64,000 nucleotides of DNA from Shimia abyssi (lineage in GTDB: Bacteria > Pseudomonadota > Alphaproteobacteria > Rhodobacterales > Rhodobacteraceae), in contig NZ_PYGJ01000002.1 in NCBI RefSeq assembly GCF_003014475.1, positions 1 to 64,000 of the forward strand, given 5' to 3'. Within the stretch, counting starts at the first letter, position 1. Each line of letters opens with the position of its first letter. Under the pieces are notes generated by a model. That model did not search any database. It saw only the letters and a program-made list of their open reading frames with translations, and had not been told where the DNA came from. Shown one piece after another: positions 34,416-43,867 of the stretch. Position numbers and translations under genes: made by a program.

Positions 34416-34532
34416 TCAACTTTCAAAAGCATGCACAATTGACCACTTCCGATGCCCAGGTGCCGTTGCACAGCACATCGGAACCAGCTAAAGGCCACTC
34501 AATCACTTGTATCCATCTAAGGAGAGCGCCAG

Positions 34533-35819
34533 ATGACCACCCCCCTGCGTCTCGGGATTGCCGGGCTTGGCACCGTCGGTGTCGGCGTCGTCAAGATCGT
34601 CCGCCAGAAAGCCGACCTTCTGGCCGCGCGCACCGGGCGCCCTGTGGAAATCACCGCCGTCTCAGCCCGATCCCGTAACAAAGATCGTGGTGTGAACCTA
34701 TCAACCTATGCATGGGAAGATGATCCTGTCGCATTGGCCAAGCGCGACGATGTCGATGTCTATGTCGAGCTCATGGGCGGCGAAAACGGCCCTGCCAAAG
34801 CGTCTATCGAGGCCGCGCTCGCCACCGGCAAACATGTCGTCACCGCGAACAAAGCTCTGTTAGCGCATCATGGTCAGGCACTGGCTCAAACCGCCGAAGC
34901 TGCCGGTCGTGTCATCCGTTTCGAGGCCGCCGTAGCCGGTGGCATCCCGGTGATCAAGGCCCTGAGCGAAGGATTGGCAGGCAACGAAATCACCCGCGTC
35001 ATGGGCGTGATGAATGGCACGTGCAACTATATCCTCACCCGGATGCAGGACGCAGGCCTTCCTTACGAAGAGGTCTTTGAAGAAGCCAACAAGCTTGGAT
35101 ACCTCGAAGCGGATCCAAACCTTGATGTTGGTGGTATTGATGCCGGCCATAAGCTCTCGCTGCTCTCTTCGATTGCGTTTGGTACACAGGTTAATTTCGC
35201 CGGTGTCGAACTAGAAGGCATTCAGCGCATTTCAACCGAAGACATCCGTCAAGCCGAAGATCTTGGCTACAAGATCAAACTGCTTGGCGTGGCGCAATTG
35301 ACCGGTCGCGGTCTGGAGCAGCGCATGTCACCATGCCTTGTGCCCGCTGACAGCCCGCTGGGCCAGCTCAAGGGCGGCACCAACATGGTCGTAATCGAAG
35401 GCGACGCCGTGGAACAGATTGTTCTGCGCGGCCCCGGCGCGGGCGAAGGCCCTACGGCCAGCGCCGTGATAGGCGATGTATGTGACATTGCGCGCGGCTT
35501 CCGCTTGCCGACGTTTGGCATTCCCGCCTCAGACCTTGTTGAGGCCAAGACCGCACAATCCAATTCCCCGGCCCCATTCTATTTGCACCTCACGCTGGTG
35601 GATCGCCCTGGCGCACTGGCCAAGATTGCAGCGGCACTTGGTGAACACGGGATCAGCATCGACCGGATGCGGCAAACCCGCCACGACGACACCGCAGCGC
35701 CCGTTCTGATCGTTACACACAAAACGCAGCGCTCTGATCTGGATGCGGCTATCAATGCCATGCAGGCATCCGGTGTGATGGCGGCGGATCCGGTTGCATT
35801 GCGTATCGAGACGGTCTGA
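34533..35819 (+). CDS. hom: homoserine dehydrogenase
   Basis: A 428-residue enzyme that reduces aspartate semialdehyde to homoserine for threonine and methionine synthesis. The Rossmann loop is GLGTVGVGV. The catalytic segment contains VVTANKALLAHHG, GIPVIKAL and MNGTCNYILTRM, with YLEADPNLDVGGIDAGHKL. The last 75 residues are an ACT domain (YLHLTLVDRPGALAKIA) for threonine feedback. GGAGA precedes the ATG. It is followed by glpX after 279 non-coding bases. Confidence 0.97.
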   Translation: MTTPLRLGIAGLGTVGVGVVKIVRQKADLLAARTGRPVEITAVSARSRNKDRGVNLSTYAWEDDPVALAKRDDVDVYVELMGGENGPAKASIEAALATGKHVVTANKALLAHHGQALAQTAEAAGRVIRFEAAVAGGIPVIKALSEGLAGNEITRVMGVMNGTCNYILTRMQDAGLPYEEVFEEANKLGYLEADPNLDVGGIDAGHKLSLLSSIAFGTQVNFAGVELEGIQRISTEDIRQAEDLGYKIKLLGVAQLTGRGLEQRMSPCLVPADSPLGQLKGGTNMVVIEGDAVEQIVLRGPGAGEGPTASAVIGDVCDIARGFRLPTFGIPASDLVEAKTAQSNSPAPFYLHLTLVDRPGALAKIAAALGEHGISIDRMRQTRHDDTAAPVLIVTHKTQRSDLDAAINAMQASGVMAADPVALRIETV

Positions 35820-36098
35820 CCAAACGCTTTCAAATGGGCGCTCTGGTTTTGCCGAAGTGAACGTCCTTGCCACCATCATAGGATGTAACGGATACGCCGC
35901 GCGCCTATATTCGTCCTTTGTTTGTGCTATCGTTTGATGCATCGCACCAAAAATTGACGGTACACCACCGACAATTCACACCATTTCGCGGTATTCAACG
36001 TCACATCGTCCTTTTTGGACGTTCCCAACGGGCATGGGCTTGTGACGTCGCTTTGCCTGCGCTATTCGGTCCTCAGATCTCAAAGCAAGGACTTTTCC

Positions 36099-37061
36099 AT
36101 GACGCAGGAAGTTGAATTTCGCGACCGTATGCTCTCTCTCGGTCTGGCCCGTGTGGCTGAACAGGCCGCCATCGCATCGGCCACGTTGATCGGCAACGGC
36201 GACGAAAAAGCGGCCGACCAAGCCGCCGTCAACGCCATGCGCGAACAGCTCAACCTGCTCGACATCAAAGGTGTCGTCGTGATTGGCGAAGGCGAACGCG
36301 ACGAAGCGCCGATGCTTTTCATCGGTGAAGAAGTCGGCAACGGCAACGGCCCTGGCGTGGATATCGCCCTTGACCCGCTCGAAGGCACCACCTTGACCGC
36401 CAAGGATATGCCAAACGCCCTGACCGTGATCGCAATGGGACCTCGCGGCTCCATGTTGCATGCGCCTGACGTCTACATGGACAAACTCGCCATTGGCCCA
36501 GGCTTCCCCACTGATGTCGTCTCGCTCGACATGTCGCCTAAGGAACGTGTCGAGGCGCTGGCCGCGGCCAAAAATTGCAAAGCTTCCGACATCACGGTCT
36601 GCATTCTCGAACGCCCCCGCCACGAAGAAATGATCGCCGAAGTCCGCGCCACTGGCGCGTCGATCCGCCTGATCACCGATGGTGATGTTGCTGGCGTCAT
36701 GCATTGCGCCGAAGCCGAAGAAACCGGCATCGACATGTATATGGGTCGCGGCGGCGCCCCCGAAGGTGTGCTCGCAGCAGCAGCCCTGAAATGCATGGGT
36801 GGCCAGATGTGGGGTCGATTGACCTTCCGCAATGACGACGAACGCGGACGTGCGGCCAAAGCTGGCATCACCGATCTCGACCGTATCTATGCACGCGACG
36901 AAATGGTCACGTCCGACGTGATCTTTGCGGCAACCGGCGTCACTGGCGGTTCGCTCTTGCCACGCATCAAACGCACACCGGAATGGGTTGAAACCACAAC
37001 CTTGCTGATGCGTTCCAAGTCAGGTTCCGTGCGTCGCATGACCTATCGCAACCCGGTCTAA
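36099..37061 (+). CDS. glpX: class II fructose-1,6-bisphosphatase
   Basis: A 320-residue GlpX-type phosphatase for gluconeogenesis. The phosphatase motifs are VVIGEGERDEAPM, DPLEGTT and GGAPEGVLAAAALKCMGGQMWGRL. The start at 36099 (MTQEVEFRDR) follows an AAGG site; a longer upstream frame has no support. The hom-glpX order with recJ behind is common in Rhodobacterales. It runs into the hydrolase gene after six bases. Confidence 0.97.
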   Translation: MTQEVEFRDRMLSLGLARVAEQAAIASATLIGNGDEKAADQAAVNAMREQLNLLDIKGVVVIGEGERDEAPMLFIGEEVGNGNGPGVDIALDPLEGTTLTAKDMPNALTVIAMGPRGSMLHAPDVYMDKLAIGPGFPTDVVSLDMSPKERVEALAAAKNCKASDITVCILERPRHEEMIAEVRATGASIRLITDGDVAGVMHCAEAEETGIDMYMGRGGAPEGVLAAAALKCMGGQMWGRLTFRNDDERGRAAKAGITDLDRIYARDEMVTSDVIFAATGVTGGSLLPRIKRTPEWVETTTLLMRSKSGSVRRMTYRNPV

Positions 37062-37067
37062 GGGCTG

Positions 37068-37628
37068 ATGCGCGCGCTTGTCTTAATCGACATTCAGGAA
37101 GGGATGGACAGCCCTCTCTGGGGCGCGCGTAACAATCCCGACGCCGAAACCAATGCGGCGCGCCTTTTGGCGCGTTTTCGCGAAACCGGCGCGCCCATCG
37201 CGCATGTTCACCACGTCTCAAAACGCCCTGCCAGCCCGCTGCACCCGGACAATGGCGGCACTGCGATCAAAGCCATAGTGACCCCACGTGGCGATGAACC
37301 GGTCTTTTCCAAATCCACCAACTCTGCCTTCATTGGCACCGATCTGGAACGGCATTTGCGCGACAGCGGTGTCACCGGCCTCGTAATCGCGGGTCTGTCG
37401 ACCCCACAATGCATCTCTACATCCATGCGCATGGGGGCCAATCTCGGCTTTGACGTGTGGCTCGCCCATGATGCCTGTGCCGCCTTTGAAACTCATGCGA
37501 TCACGACGTGGCGCGACGGGCTACCACCGCTGTCTGCGCAGCAGATTCATGATACCGAGGTGTCCATGCTACATGGCGAATTTGGACAGGCCCTCAGCAC
37601 AGACGCCATTCTCAAGGCCTACCCATGA
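37068..37628 (+). CDS. cysteine hydrolase, isochorismatase family
   Basis: A 186-residue alpha/beta hydrolase. The catalytic triad of the family is visible: Asp in LIDIQEGMD, Lys in FSKSTNSAF and Cys in GLSTPQCISTSMR. Family members hydrolyse isochorismate, nicotinamide or carbamoyl compounds; the substrate is not decided here. The gene lies between glpX (six bases) and recJ (4-base ATGA overlap) as part of one operon. Confidence 0.9.
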   Translation: MRALVLIDIQEGMDSPLWGARNNPDAETNAARLLARFRETGAPIAHVHHVSKRPASPLHPDNGGTAIKAIVTPRGDEPVFSKSTNSAFIGTDLERHLRDSGVTGLVIAGLSTPQCISTSMRMGANLGFDVWLAHDACAAFETHAITTWRDGLPPLSAQQIHDTEVSMLHGEFGQALSTDAILKAYP

Positions 37629-39367
37629 CCGATTTCCTCGACGTCTCCGCCTCTCTCACCGGACGCCGCTGGATCGGCCCCGCCGCAGAAAACCATCGCG
37701 CCGCCGAAGCGCTTCAGCAGGACACAAACCTGCCCCCCGCCCTCTGCGCCATCCTCGCGCGGCGTGGTGTCAGCGCCCAGGACGCCGCCAGCTTTCTCGA
37801 CCCCAAGCTGGCCGACCTGCTGCCAGACCCGCGCAGCATCAAAGACATGCAAAAAGCCGCCAGCCGCTTTCTGGCGTCCGTCTCGGCACGCCAACGCATC
37901 GCGGTCTTTGCCGATTATGATGTCGATGGCGGCACGTCCGCCGCGCTCCTGATCACATGGTTGCGTGCCATGGGCCAACAGGCCACGCTCTACGTGCCCG
38001 ACCGCATAGACGAAGGATATGGCCCCAATGAGGCGGCAATGGCCGCCCTCGCCGACAAACACGACCTGATCATCTGCGTCGACTGTGGCACCCTTTCTCA
38101 CGCACCCATCGCTGCCGCCAAAGGCGCGGACGTGATCGTGCTCGACCACCACCTGGGCGGCGAAACCCTGCCTGACTGCCACGCTGTGGTGAACCCGAAT
38201 CGTCAGGACGAATCCGGTGATCTGGCCCATCTCTGCGCCGCTTCTGTGGTGTTTCTGATGCTGGTAGAAGCAAACCGACAAATGCGCGACCAGAACACGC
38301 GCGGCCCTGACCTGATGTCGCTGCTCGACCTCGTCGCACTTGCCACCGTTGCCGATGTCGCCCCGCTTACGGGCGTCAACCGCGCGCTGGTCCGCCAGGG
38401 TCTCAAGGTTATGGCACGCCGCGACCGCCCCGGCATTGTCGCCTTGTCAGATGTCTCGCGTATGGACGCAGCCCCCAACACCTACCACCTCGGCTTTCTG
38501 CTTGGCCCCCGTGTCAACGCAGGCGGCCGCATCGGTCAGGCAGATCTTGGCGCGCGCCTGCTCTCCACTGATAACCCGTCCGAGGCCAGCGCCATGGCTG
38601 AACGCCTCGACCAGCTCAACACCGAACGCCGCGATATCGAGGCAGCCGTGCGCGCCGCTGCTCAGGAACAGGCCGAAGAACGCGGGTTTGACGCCCCTCT
38701 GGTCTGGGCCGCTGGCGAAGGCTGGCACCCCGGCGTAGTCGGCATCGTTGCCTCCCGCCTCAAGGAAAGCACCAATCGCCCCGCCATTGTCATCGGCCTT
38801 GACGGCGACGAAGGCAAAGGCTCGGGCCGTTCCATCTCTGGTGTCGATCTTGGTGCCTCAATCCAAAGGCTCGCCGCCGAAGGGCTGCTGATCAAAGGTG
38901 GCGGTCACAAAATGGCCGCTGGCCTCACCGTTGCCCGCGACAAACTGGAACCCGCCATGGAACGGCTGTCCGAACTGCTCGCAAAACAGGGCGCGGGCAC
39001 TGCTGGCCCGGCTGACCTCAAACTCGATGGGCTGCTTATGCCCGGCGCTGCAACGGTCGAGCTGGTGCAAGATATCGAAAAGGCGGGCCCCTATGGTGCG
39101 GGCGCCCCCACTCCACGCTTTGCTTTCCCAGAGGTCGAGATCAGGTTTGCCAAACGCGTGGGCGACAGCCATCTGAAAATCTCCTTTGGCGACGGTGGAG
39201 GCGCGCGCATTGACGCCATCGCCTTTGGCGCGTTCGATACCGCCCTTGGCCCAGCTCTCGAATCGCATAACGGTGCTCGCTTCCATCTCGCGGGGCGACT
39301 GGAAATCAACACATGGGGTGGGCGCCAATCCGTGCAACTACGCCTCGAAGACGCCGCGCCAGCCTAA
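37625..39367 (+). CDS. recJ: single-stranded-DNA-specific exonuclease RecJ
   Basis: A 580-residue 5'-3' ssDNA exonuclease of recombination and mismatch repair. DHH motifs: ADYDVDGGTSAALL, CVDCGT and VLDHHLGGE. The DHHA1 region has GWHPGVVGIVASRL and GGGHKMAAGLTV, and an OB-fold follows. Length matches the family. It overlaps the upstream hydrolase stop by ATGA. A REP-like element lies directly downstream. Confidence 0.97.
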   Translation: MTDFLDVSASLTGRRWIGPAAENHRAAEALQQDTNLPPALCAILARRGVSAQDAASFLDPKLADLLPDPRSIKDMQKAASRFLASVSARQRIAVFADYDVDGGTSAALLITWLRAMGQQATLYVPDRIDEGYGPNEAAMAALADKHDLIICVDCGTLSHAPIAAAKGADVIVLDHHLGGETLPDCHAVVNPNRQDESGDLAHLCAASVVFLMLVEANRQMRDQNTRGPDLMSLLDLVALATVADVAPLTGVNRALVRQGLKVMARRDRPGIVALSDVSRMDAAPNTYHLGFLLGPRVNAGGRIGQADLGARLLSTDNPSEASAMAERLDQLNTERRDIEAAVRAAAQEQAEERGFDAPLVWAAGEGWHPGVVGIVASRLKESTNRPAIVIGLDGDEGKGSGRSISGVDLGASIQRLAAEGLLIKGGGHKMAAGLTVARDKLEPAMERLSELLAKQGAGTAGPADLKLDGLLMPGAATVELVQDIEKAGPYGAGAPTPRFAFPEVEIRFAKRVGDSHLKISFGDGGGARIDAIAFGAFDTALGPALESHNGARFHLAGRLEINTWGGRQSVQLRLEDAAPA

Positions 39368-39383
39368 CCAAACCGTCCCAACC

Positions 39384-39447
39384 CCTTCATTTCGCCAATA
39401 ATACTTCGGGGGAATCGCTGCTCAGCAGCGATGGGGGCAGCGCCCCC
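39384..39447 (-). repeat. REP-like stem-loop element, copy B
   Basis: Read on the minus strand it is GGGGGCGCTGCCCCC, an inner hairpin (ATCGCTGC-TGA-GCAGCGAT), TTCCCCCGAAGTATT and GGCGAAATGAAGG. It matches copy A at 33343-33406 at both ends while the inner hairpin differs in sequence but not in form. It lies between recJ and the tRNA genes. Confidence 0.65.
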
Positions 39448-39536
39448 AACCCCACCTTCGAAAAACCTCTGCCGCACGCAAATTTCCACTTGCGCATAAC
39501 ATCTGCTTTCACTAATTACGCCTCACGCTTCGGCAC

Positions 39537-39611
39537 GGCCCGTTCGTCTATCGGTTAGGACGCCAGGTTTTCAACCTGGAAAGAGGGGTTCGATTCCCCT
39601 ACGGGCTGCCA
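39537..39611 (+). tRNA. tRNA-Glu (UUC), copy 1
   Basis: A 75-nt cloverleaf including an encoded CCA end. The anticodon stem CCAGG/CCTGG carries the loop TTTTCAA, giving anticodon UUC. The T-arm is GAGGGGTTCGATTCCCCT. The acceptor stem is GGCCCGT with ACGGGCT (first pair G-U). Identical to the copy 128 bases downstream. Confidence 0.95.
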
Positions 39612-39664
39612 GTCGAAGCAGGTTCACAGAGCCACGGCTCTGACCTAGAACCAAATGCCAGTGT

Positions 39665-39739
39665 GGCCCGTTCGTCTATCGGTTAGGACGCCAGGTTTTC
39701 AACCTGGAAAGAGGGGTTCGATTCCCCTACGGGCTGCCA
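39665..39739 (+). tRNA. tRNA-Glu (UUC), copy 2
   Basis: Identical in sequence to the tRNA at 39537-39611, including encoded CCA. The 53-base spacer between the two differs from the flanks, so the repeat covers just the tRNA and a few bases. Probably cotranscribed. Confidence 0.95.
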
Positions 39740-39806
39740 CGCACATCCTTGAAACTCCTCCGAAATCTGAAAACACCGCATATTTTTGCCGCCACAAAGC
39801 GGCTGC

Positions 39807-41105
39807 TCAAACACGCCTAGGGCGCCCGCCCCGGAAGCGGTTCAGCGCATGTGCAACCCCCGCCCCAAGCTCGAAATAAGCCGTCCTTGCCACCTTGAAA
39901 CCTTCGCGATACGTGTCCGTGATCGGCACCGGCACGCGCGTCATATCTCCCGACAACATCGCCTGAACTGCGCATTTTCCGAAAACGGTCCCCGGCCCGA
40001 TTCCCCGGCCCGAAAACCCAAAAACTGACAACCCATCCGGGCCAATGCTCTGCACTTTGGGCAGATGGTTCGCCGTCATGGCAATAGCCCCTGACCAACT
40101 GTGCTCAAACGCGGCTCCGGACAGCTCCGGATAAATCTGCGCAAGCTTACGCGCTGCCCAGGTCCTGTGCACCGCACCCAAACCACCTGTCACATTGCCA
40201 ACCCCGCCAACAATCACACGCCCCTCGGTGTCAACGCGCACCGAACTCATGACCATGTCCGTGTCCCAACATCCTTCGCCTCCAGGCAGGATGGTTTCAC
40301 GCTGGGCCTCCGACAAAGGGGCTGTCGCGAACTGACTGTAATAAACAGGTACAAATTCCGGTTTTGAATACGGCCCCAGACGGCTTGCATAGGCGTTTGT
40401 CGCCACCAAAAGATACCGTGCCCGCACCTGATGCCCGTTGACATCTGCAACCCAAATGTCGTCGACACGCCGGATCTTCTGGACCGCCGAATGCTCAAAT
40501 ATCTGTGCGCCAGCGCTCTGCGCCGCCCTGGCCAAACCGCGCACATAGGCCAGCGGCTGGATTGTCCCGGCCCTTGGGTCGAACAGACTGCCGAAAAATG
40601 CAGTGGAACCTGTCCGGCGCTCCGTCTCCTCTGCATCCAACAACACAACCGGGGCACCCGATCGGTTACCCTGCTGAAACCGTCGTTTCAACTCGTCCAA
40701 ACCGGATGGCGCATGCGCCAGATGCAATGTGCCGTTGCGCGTCGCCTCGCAATCGATCGCATGGTCCTTGATCAGCTGAAACACAGCGTCTGGCGCACGG
40801 CTCAGCACATTGACCAGATGCGCCCCGACAGTTTCCCCAAGGTGTTTGACAATATCGTCAGGCGGCAGCCAAAGCCCCGCGTTGACCAGCCCGACATTAC
40901 GCCCCGATCCTCCGTGGCCAATGGTATTGGCCTCCAGAACCGCAACGGAAGCGCCTAGTTGTGCGCCCTCCAATGCGGCCGAGCAGCCGGTGAACCCCGC
41001 GCCAACAACCAAAAGGTCAACCCGAAGCGATTGATCAACTGCGCGCGCTTCCGGTCCCGCCTGATGGCTCTCCCGCCAGAGGATGTCTTCTCTTTCAGAT
41101 GTCAA
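39807..41105 (-). CDS. FAD-dependent amine/amino-acid oxidase (AmaA/DAO type)
   Basis: A 432-residue flavoprotein of the glycine/D-amino-acid oxidase family. The dinucleotide loop is VVGAGFTGCSAAL followed by VLEAN, and HGGSGRNVG binds the FAD phosphates as in PuuB-like oxidases. The C-terminal GFSGRGIGPGTVFGK also contacts FAD. Its start overlaps the end of the ALDH7 gene by 11 bases. In Pseudomonas amaA (L-pipecolate oxidase) and amaB (ALDH7) are paired in lysine catabolism, so pipecolate oxidation is a reasonable inference; other cyclic or polyamine substrates are possible. Confidence 0.82.
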   Translation of the reverse strand: MTSEREDILWRESHQAGPEARAVDQSLRVDLLVVGAGFTGCSAALEGAQLGASVAVLEANTIGHGGSGRNVGLVNAGLWLPPDDIVKHLGETVGAHLVNVLSRAPDAVFQLIKDHAIDCEATRNGTLHLAHAPSGLDELKRRFQQGNRSGAPVVLLDAEETERRTGSTAFFGSLFDPRAGTIQPLAYVRGLARAAQSAGAQIFEHSAVQKIRRVDDIWVADVNGHQVRARYLLVATNAYASRLGPYSKPEFVPVYYSQFATAPLSEAQRETILPGGEGCWDTDMVMSSVRVDTEGRVIVGGVGNVTGGLGAVHRTWAARKLAQIYPELSGAAFEHSWSGAIAMTANHLPKVQSIGPDGLSVFGFSGRGIGPGTVFGKCAVQAMLSGDMTRVPVPITDTYREGFKVARTAYFELGAGVAHALNRFRGGRPRRV

Positions 41106-42597
41106 ACCTGATTCCTTGCGCCAACGGCAGCTCGCGGGAATAATTCACCGTGTTGGCTTGGCGCCGCATATAGGCTTTCCACGCATCCGAACCGCTTTCA
41201 CGCCCACCCCCGGTGTCCTTTTCGCCGCCAAACGCGCCACCGATCTCAGCACCAGACGGCCCGATATTCACATTTGCTATGCCGCAATCCGAACCAGCGG
41301 CGGACAGGAAATATTCCGTCTCACGGATATCGGTCGAAAATATGCAAGATGACAGCCCTTGCGGCACGGCATTCTGTAGCGCTATCGCCTCATCCAACTC
41401 CCGGTATCTGACCACATACAGAATGGGGGCAAATGTCTCATGATGCATAATCTCTGACTGTTCGGGCATTTCGACAATGGCCGGATGCGCATAAGCCGCG
41501 TTGGCATGCGTCGCACGCAGCGCCTGACCGCCGCCATGCACCGTGCCACCCTCGCCACGCGCTGTCTCAAGCGCTGCATCCATCGCCGCCAATGCCTGCG
41601 CATCAATCAACGGACCAACAAGCGTACCATCCTCCAGCGGATCGCCGATAGGCAATCCCCGATAGGCTGTGACAAGCCGCGGCACCAGCGCGTCATAGAC
41701 ATCTTCATGCACAATCAACCGTCGCAGCGTCGTGCATCGCTGTCCAGCGGTCCCCACGGCCGAAAACACAATCGCGCGCAGTGCCATTTCCAAATCTGCT
41801 GACGGAGCAACAATCATCGCATTGTTGCCGCCCAACTCCAGAATGGTGCGCCCCAGACGTTTGGACATGTCAGCAGCCACTGCACGCCCCATCGGCACCG
41901 ATCCGGTTGCCGAAATCAGTGCAACATTCTTGTGCGCCGTCAGCGCCTCGCCCAAATCACGCTCGCCAATCAACACCTGCGTCAGCCCCTCAGGCGCGTC
42001 TTCGCCAAACTCCGCACGCACACTTTCGCAAATCTTCTGAACCGCCAGCGCGGTCAGCGGTGTTTTCTCCGATGGCTTCCATATCACCGGGTCACCACAC
42101 ACCAGCGCCAATGCCGCGTTCCAGCACCACGGTGCGACCGGAAAGTTGAACGCGGTGATCACACCGCACACCCCCATCGGATGCCAGGTCTCGCGCATCG
42201 AATGACCGGGCCGCTCAGATGCAATTGTAAGACCATATAGCTGGCGCGACAGTCCAACCGCAAAGTCGCAGATATCGATCATTTCCTGAACTTCACCAAG
42301 CCCCTCTTGCAGGATCTTGCCGCATTCCAGCGTCACCAACGCCCCCAATGCCTGCTTCTGTCGGCGCAATTCTTCACCCAATAGCCGCACAAATTCGCCC
42401 CGGCGCGGTGCCGGAACGCTGCGCCAGACCAGAAAGGCTGCGTGGGACTTTTCGATCATGGCATTCGCTGTCGAAACGTCGTGCACAGCCAGCTGTGCAA
42501 TCTCGGACCCGTCTACAGGTGTCTGAACAGTCAGTGTGCCACCGCTCAGGTCAGATGCGGACAATCCCGCCGCGCTGAGAATGTCTTTGTATGACAT
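41095..42597 (-). CDS. ALDH7-type aldehyde dehydrogenase (aminoadipate semialdehyde, AmaB-like)
   Basis: A 500-residue aldehyde dehydrogenase. Catalytic Cys288 lies in GTAGQRCTTLRR and Glu254 in ILELGGNNA. ECGKILQEGLGEVQEMIDICD, PMGVCGVITAFNFPVA and IGGAFGGEKDTGGGRESGSDAWK are characteristic of the ALDH7/antiquitin group, which oxidises alpha-aminoadipic semialdehyde (piperideine-6-carboxylate) with NAD. It lies upstream of the FAD oxidase in one operon and is divergent from a LysR gene. Confidence 0.9.
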   Translation of the reverse strand: MSYKDILSAAGLSASDLSGGTLTVQTPVDGSEIAQLAVHDVSTANAMIEKSHAAFLVWRSVPAPRRGEFVRLLGEELRRQKQALGALVTLECGKILQEGLGEVQEMIDICDFAVGLSRQLYGLTIASERPGHSMRETWHPMGVCGVITAFNFPVAPWCWNAALALVCGDPVIWKPSEKTPLTALAVQKICESVRAEFGEDAPEGLTQVLIGERDLGEALTAHKNVALISATGSVPMGRAVAADMSKRLGRTILELGGNNAMIVAPSADLEMALRAIVFSAVGTAGQRCTTLRRLIVHEDVYDALVPRLVTAYRGLPIGDPLEDGTLVGPLIDAQALAAMDAALETARGEGGTVHGGGQALRATHANAAYAHPAIVEMPEQSEIMHHETFAPILYVVRYRELDEAIALQNAVPQGLSSCIFSTDIRETEYFLSAAGSDCGIANVNIGPSGAEIGGAFGGEKDTGGGRESGSDAWKAYMRRQANTVNYSRELPLAQGIRFDI

Positions 42598-42647
42598 GTG
42601 ATTATTCCTTACTCATTTCGGGCAGGTGCGCAACCTTGCCGCCGCTC

Positions 42648-42665
42648 TGTTCACTTAACTGAACA
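42648..42665. promoter_or_regulatory. candidate operator between the ALDH7 and LysR genes
   Basis: TGTTCA-CTTAAC-TGAACA is an 18-bp dyad with perfect 6-bp arms in the 224-base divergent interval. TGAACACTC recurs as a direct repeat about 57 bases further on. Position and symmetry fit the LysR regulator, though the form differs from the usual T-N11-A. Confidence 0.5.
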
Positions 42666-42821
42666 CTCTCTGCAATCTCCAACACAGCAACACGGACCGG
42701 TCACGGAAAAGGGCTGTGAACACTCAACCCAGCCCCCACCTTGTGCGCTTGTGGAAAAGATAGACGCCAAAAACAACGATAAAAATTGACATCTGCGCAC
42801 AATCACTGGAGAAAAACTCAC

Positions 42822-43709
42822 ATGATAGCACCGCGCCGTTTTCTCCCCTCAATCAACTCCCTACTCGCCCTAGAAGCTGTTGAAAGGCTCGGCACAGCCT
42901 CGGCTGCGGCTGAGGATTTGTCGCTGACCCACTCCGCCGTCAGCCGTCAACTCAAGGTTTTGGAAGAACAATTGGGCGTCGCGCTTTTCGTCCGCTCTGG
43001 CAAAAACCTGCAACTAACCGCCACCGGCGCGACGTATGCACAATCTGTGCGGGTGTGTCTGAACAGTCTCGCCCGCGCCAGCCTCAAGGTCAAAGCAGCG
43101 GGCGCAAAGGCCAGCTTGAACCTCGCGGTTTTGCCGTCGTTCGCGCCCTATTGGCTGGGCCCGCGCCTTACGGGGTTTCTGTCCACGCATCCCGGCATTC
43201 TTGTAAACCAAAGCACACGCATCAAACCGTTTGATTTCGAGAACGAAGACTTTGACGCAGCCATCCACTACGGCGCTGCGGATTGGCGCGGCGCGCACCA
43301 CCGGCCTTTGCTCAAAGAACGCATAATACCGGTCTGCGCGCCCGGTTTTGCCGAAGCACTTCCTTTGTCACCGGGCGCTCTTTTGAAACAGCCCCTGCTG
43401 CATCTGGATAGCCGCCCCGGAGCGTGGGAGGACTGGTTCAAGGCGCATGGGCACGACGCGCCACAGCTTCGCGGCATGTTGTTTGATCAGTTCACCAACA
43501 TGGTCGAAGCCTCAGTATCCGGGTTGGGTGTCGCCCTTTTGCCTGAGTTTCTGGCAGAGCAAGAATTCCAACGTGGCCGCCTTGTATCCGCCAGCGCTGG
43601 CTACATTGACGCAGGCGGCACTTACTTTCTCGTCTGGCCAAAGACCAAACAGGCCAGTGAACCGTTGACGCATTTCCTGAACTGGTTGTCGCGCAATGAC
43701 ACGTCTTAG
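42822..43709 (+). CDS. LysR-family regulator (GcvA-like)
   Basis: A 295-residue regulator: N-terminal winged helix (LPSINSLLALEAVERLGTAS, LTHSAVSRQLKVLEEQLG, then LFVRSGKNLQLTATG) and a periplasmic-binding-like effector domain. The start at 42822 has GGAG ten bases upstream; a longer frame from 42786 is less likely. Its divergent position marks the ALDH7/oxidase operon as its likely target. Confidence 0.9.
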   Translation: MIAPRRFLPSINSLLALEAVERLGTASAAAEDLSLTHSAVSRQLKVLEEQLGVALFVRSGKNLQLTATGATYAQSVRVCLNSLARASLKVKAAGAKASLNLAVLPSFAPYWLGPRLTGFLSTHPGILVNQSTRIKPFDFENEDFDAAIHYGAADWRGAHHRPLLKERIIPVCAPGFAEALPLSPGALLKQPLLHLDSRPGAWEDWFKAHGHDAPQLRGMLFDQFTNMVEASVSGLGVALLPEFLAEQEFQRGRLVSASAGYIDAGGTYFLVWPKTKQASEPLTHFLNWLSRNDTS

Positions 43710-43867
43710 GATTTGAACCTAACATAGCACTCCGTAACCGCGGCCTCTCACAAGGAAATGTGCAATCCCCGCGGCATTTCGGCCAACCGCCCTTTGACCG
43801 CGCGCAGAACTCTCCTATGTTACAGATCAAGCGGTTCACGCATCCAAACTCTCTCACGGAGGTTCTG

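Noticed and set aside
3985-42665. The string CTTAACTGAACA at about 3985 and 42654, with TTAACTGAAC near 34085
   Set aside because: The first copy lies inside the dehydratase coding sequence and the three loci share no logic, so a common regulator is not supported.
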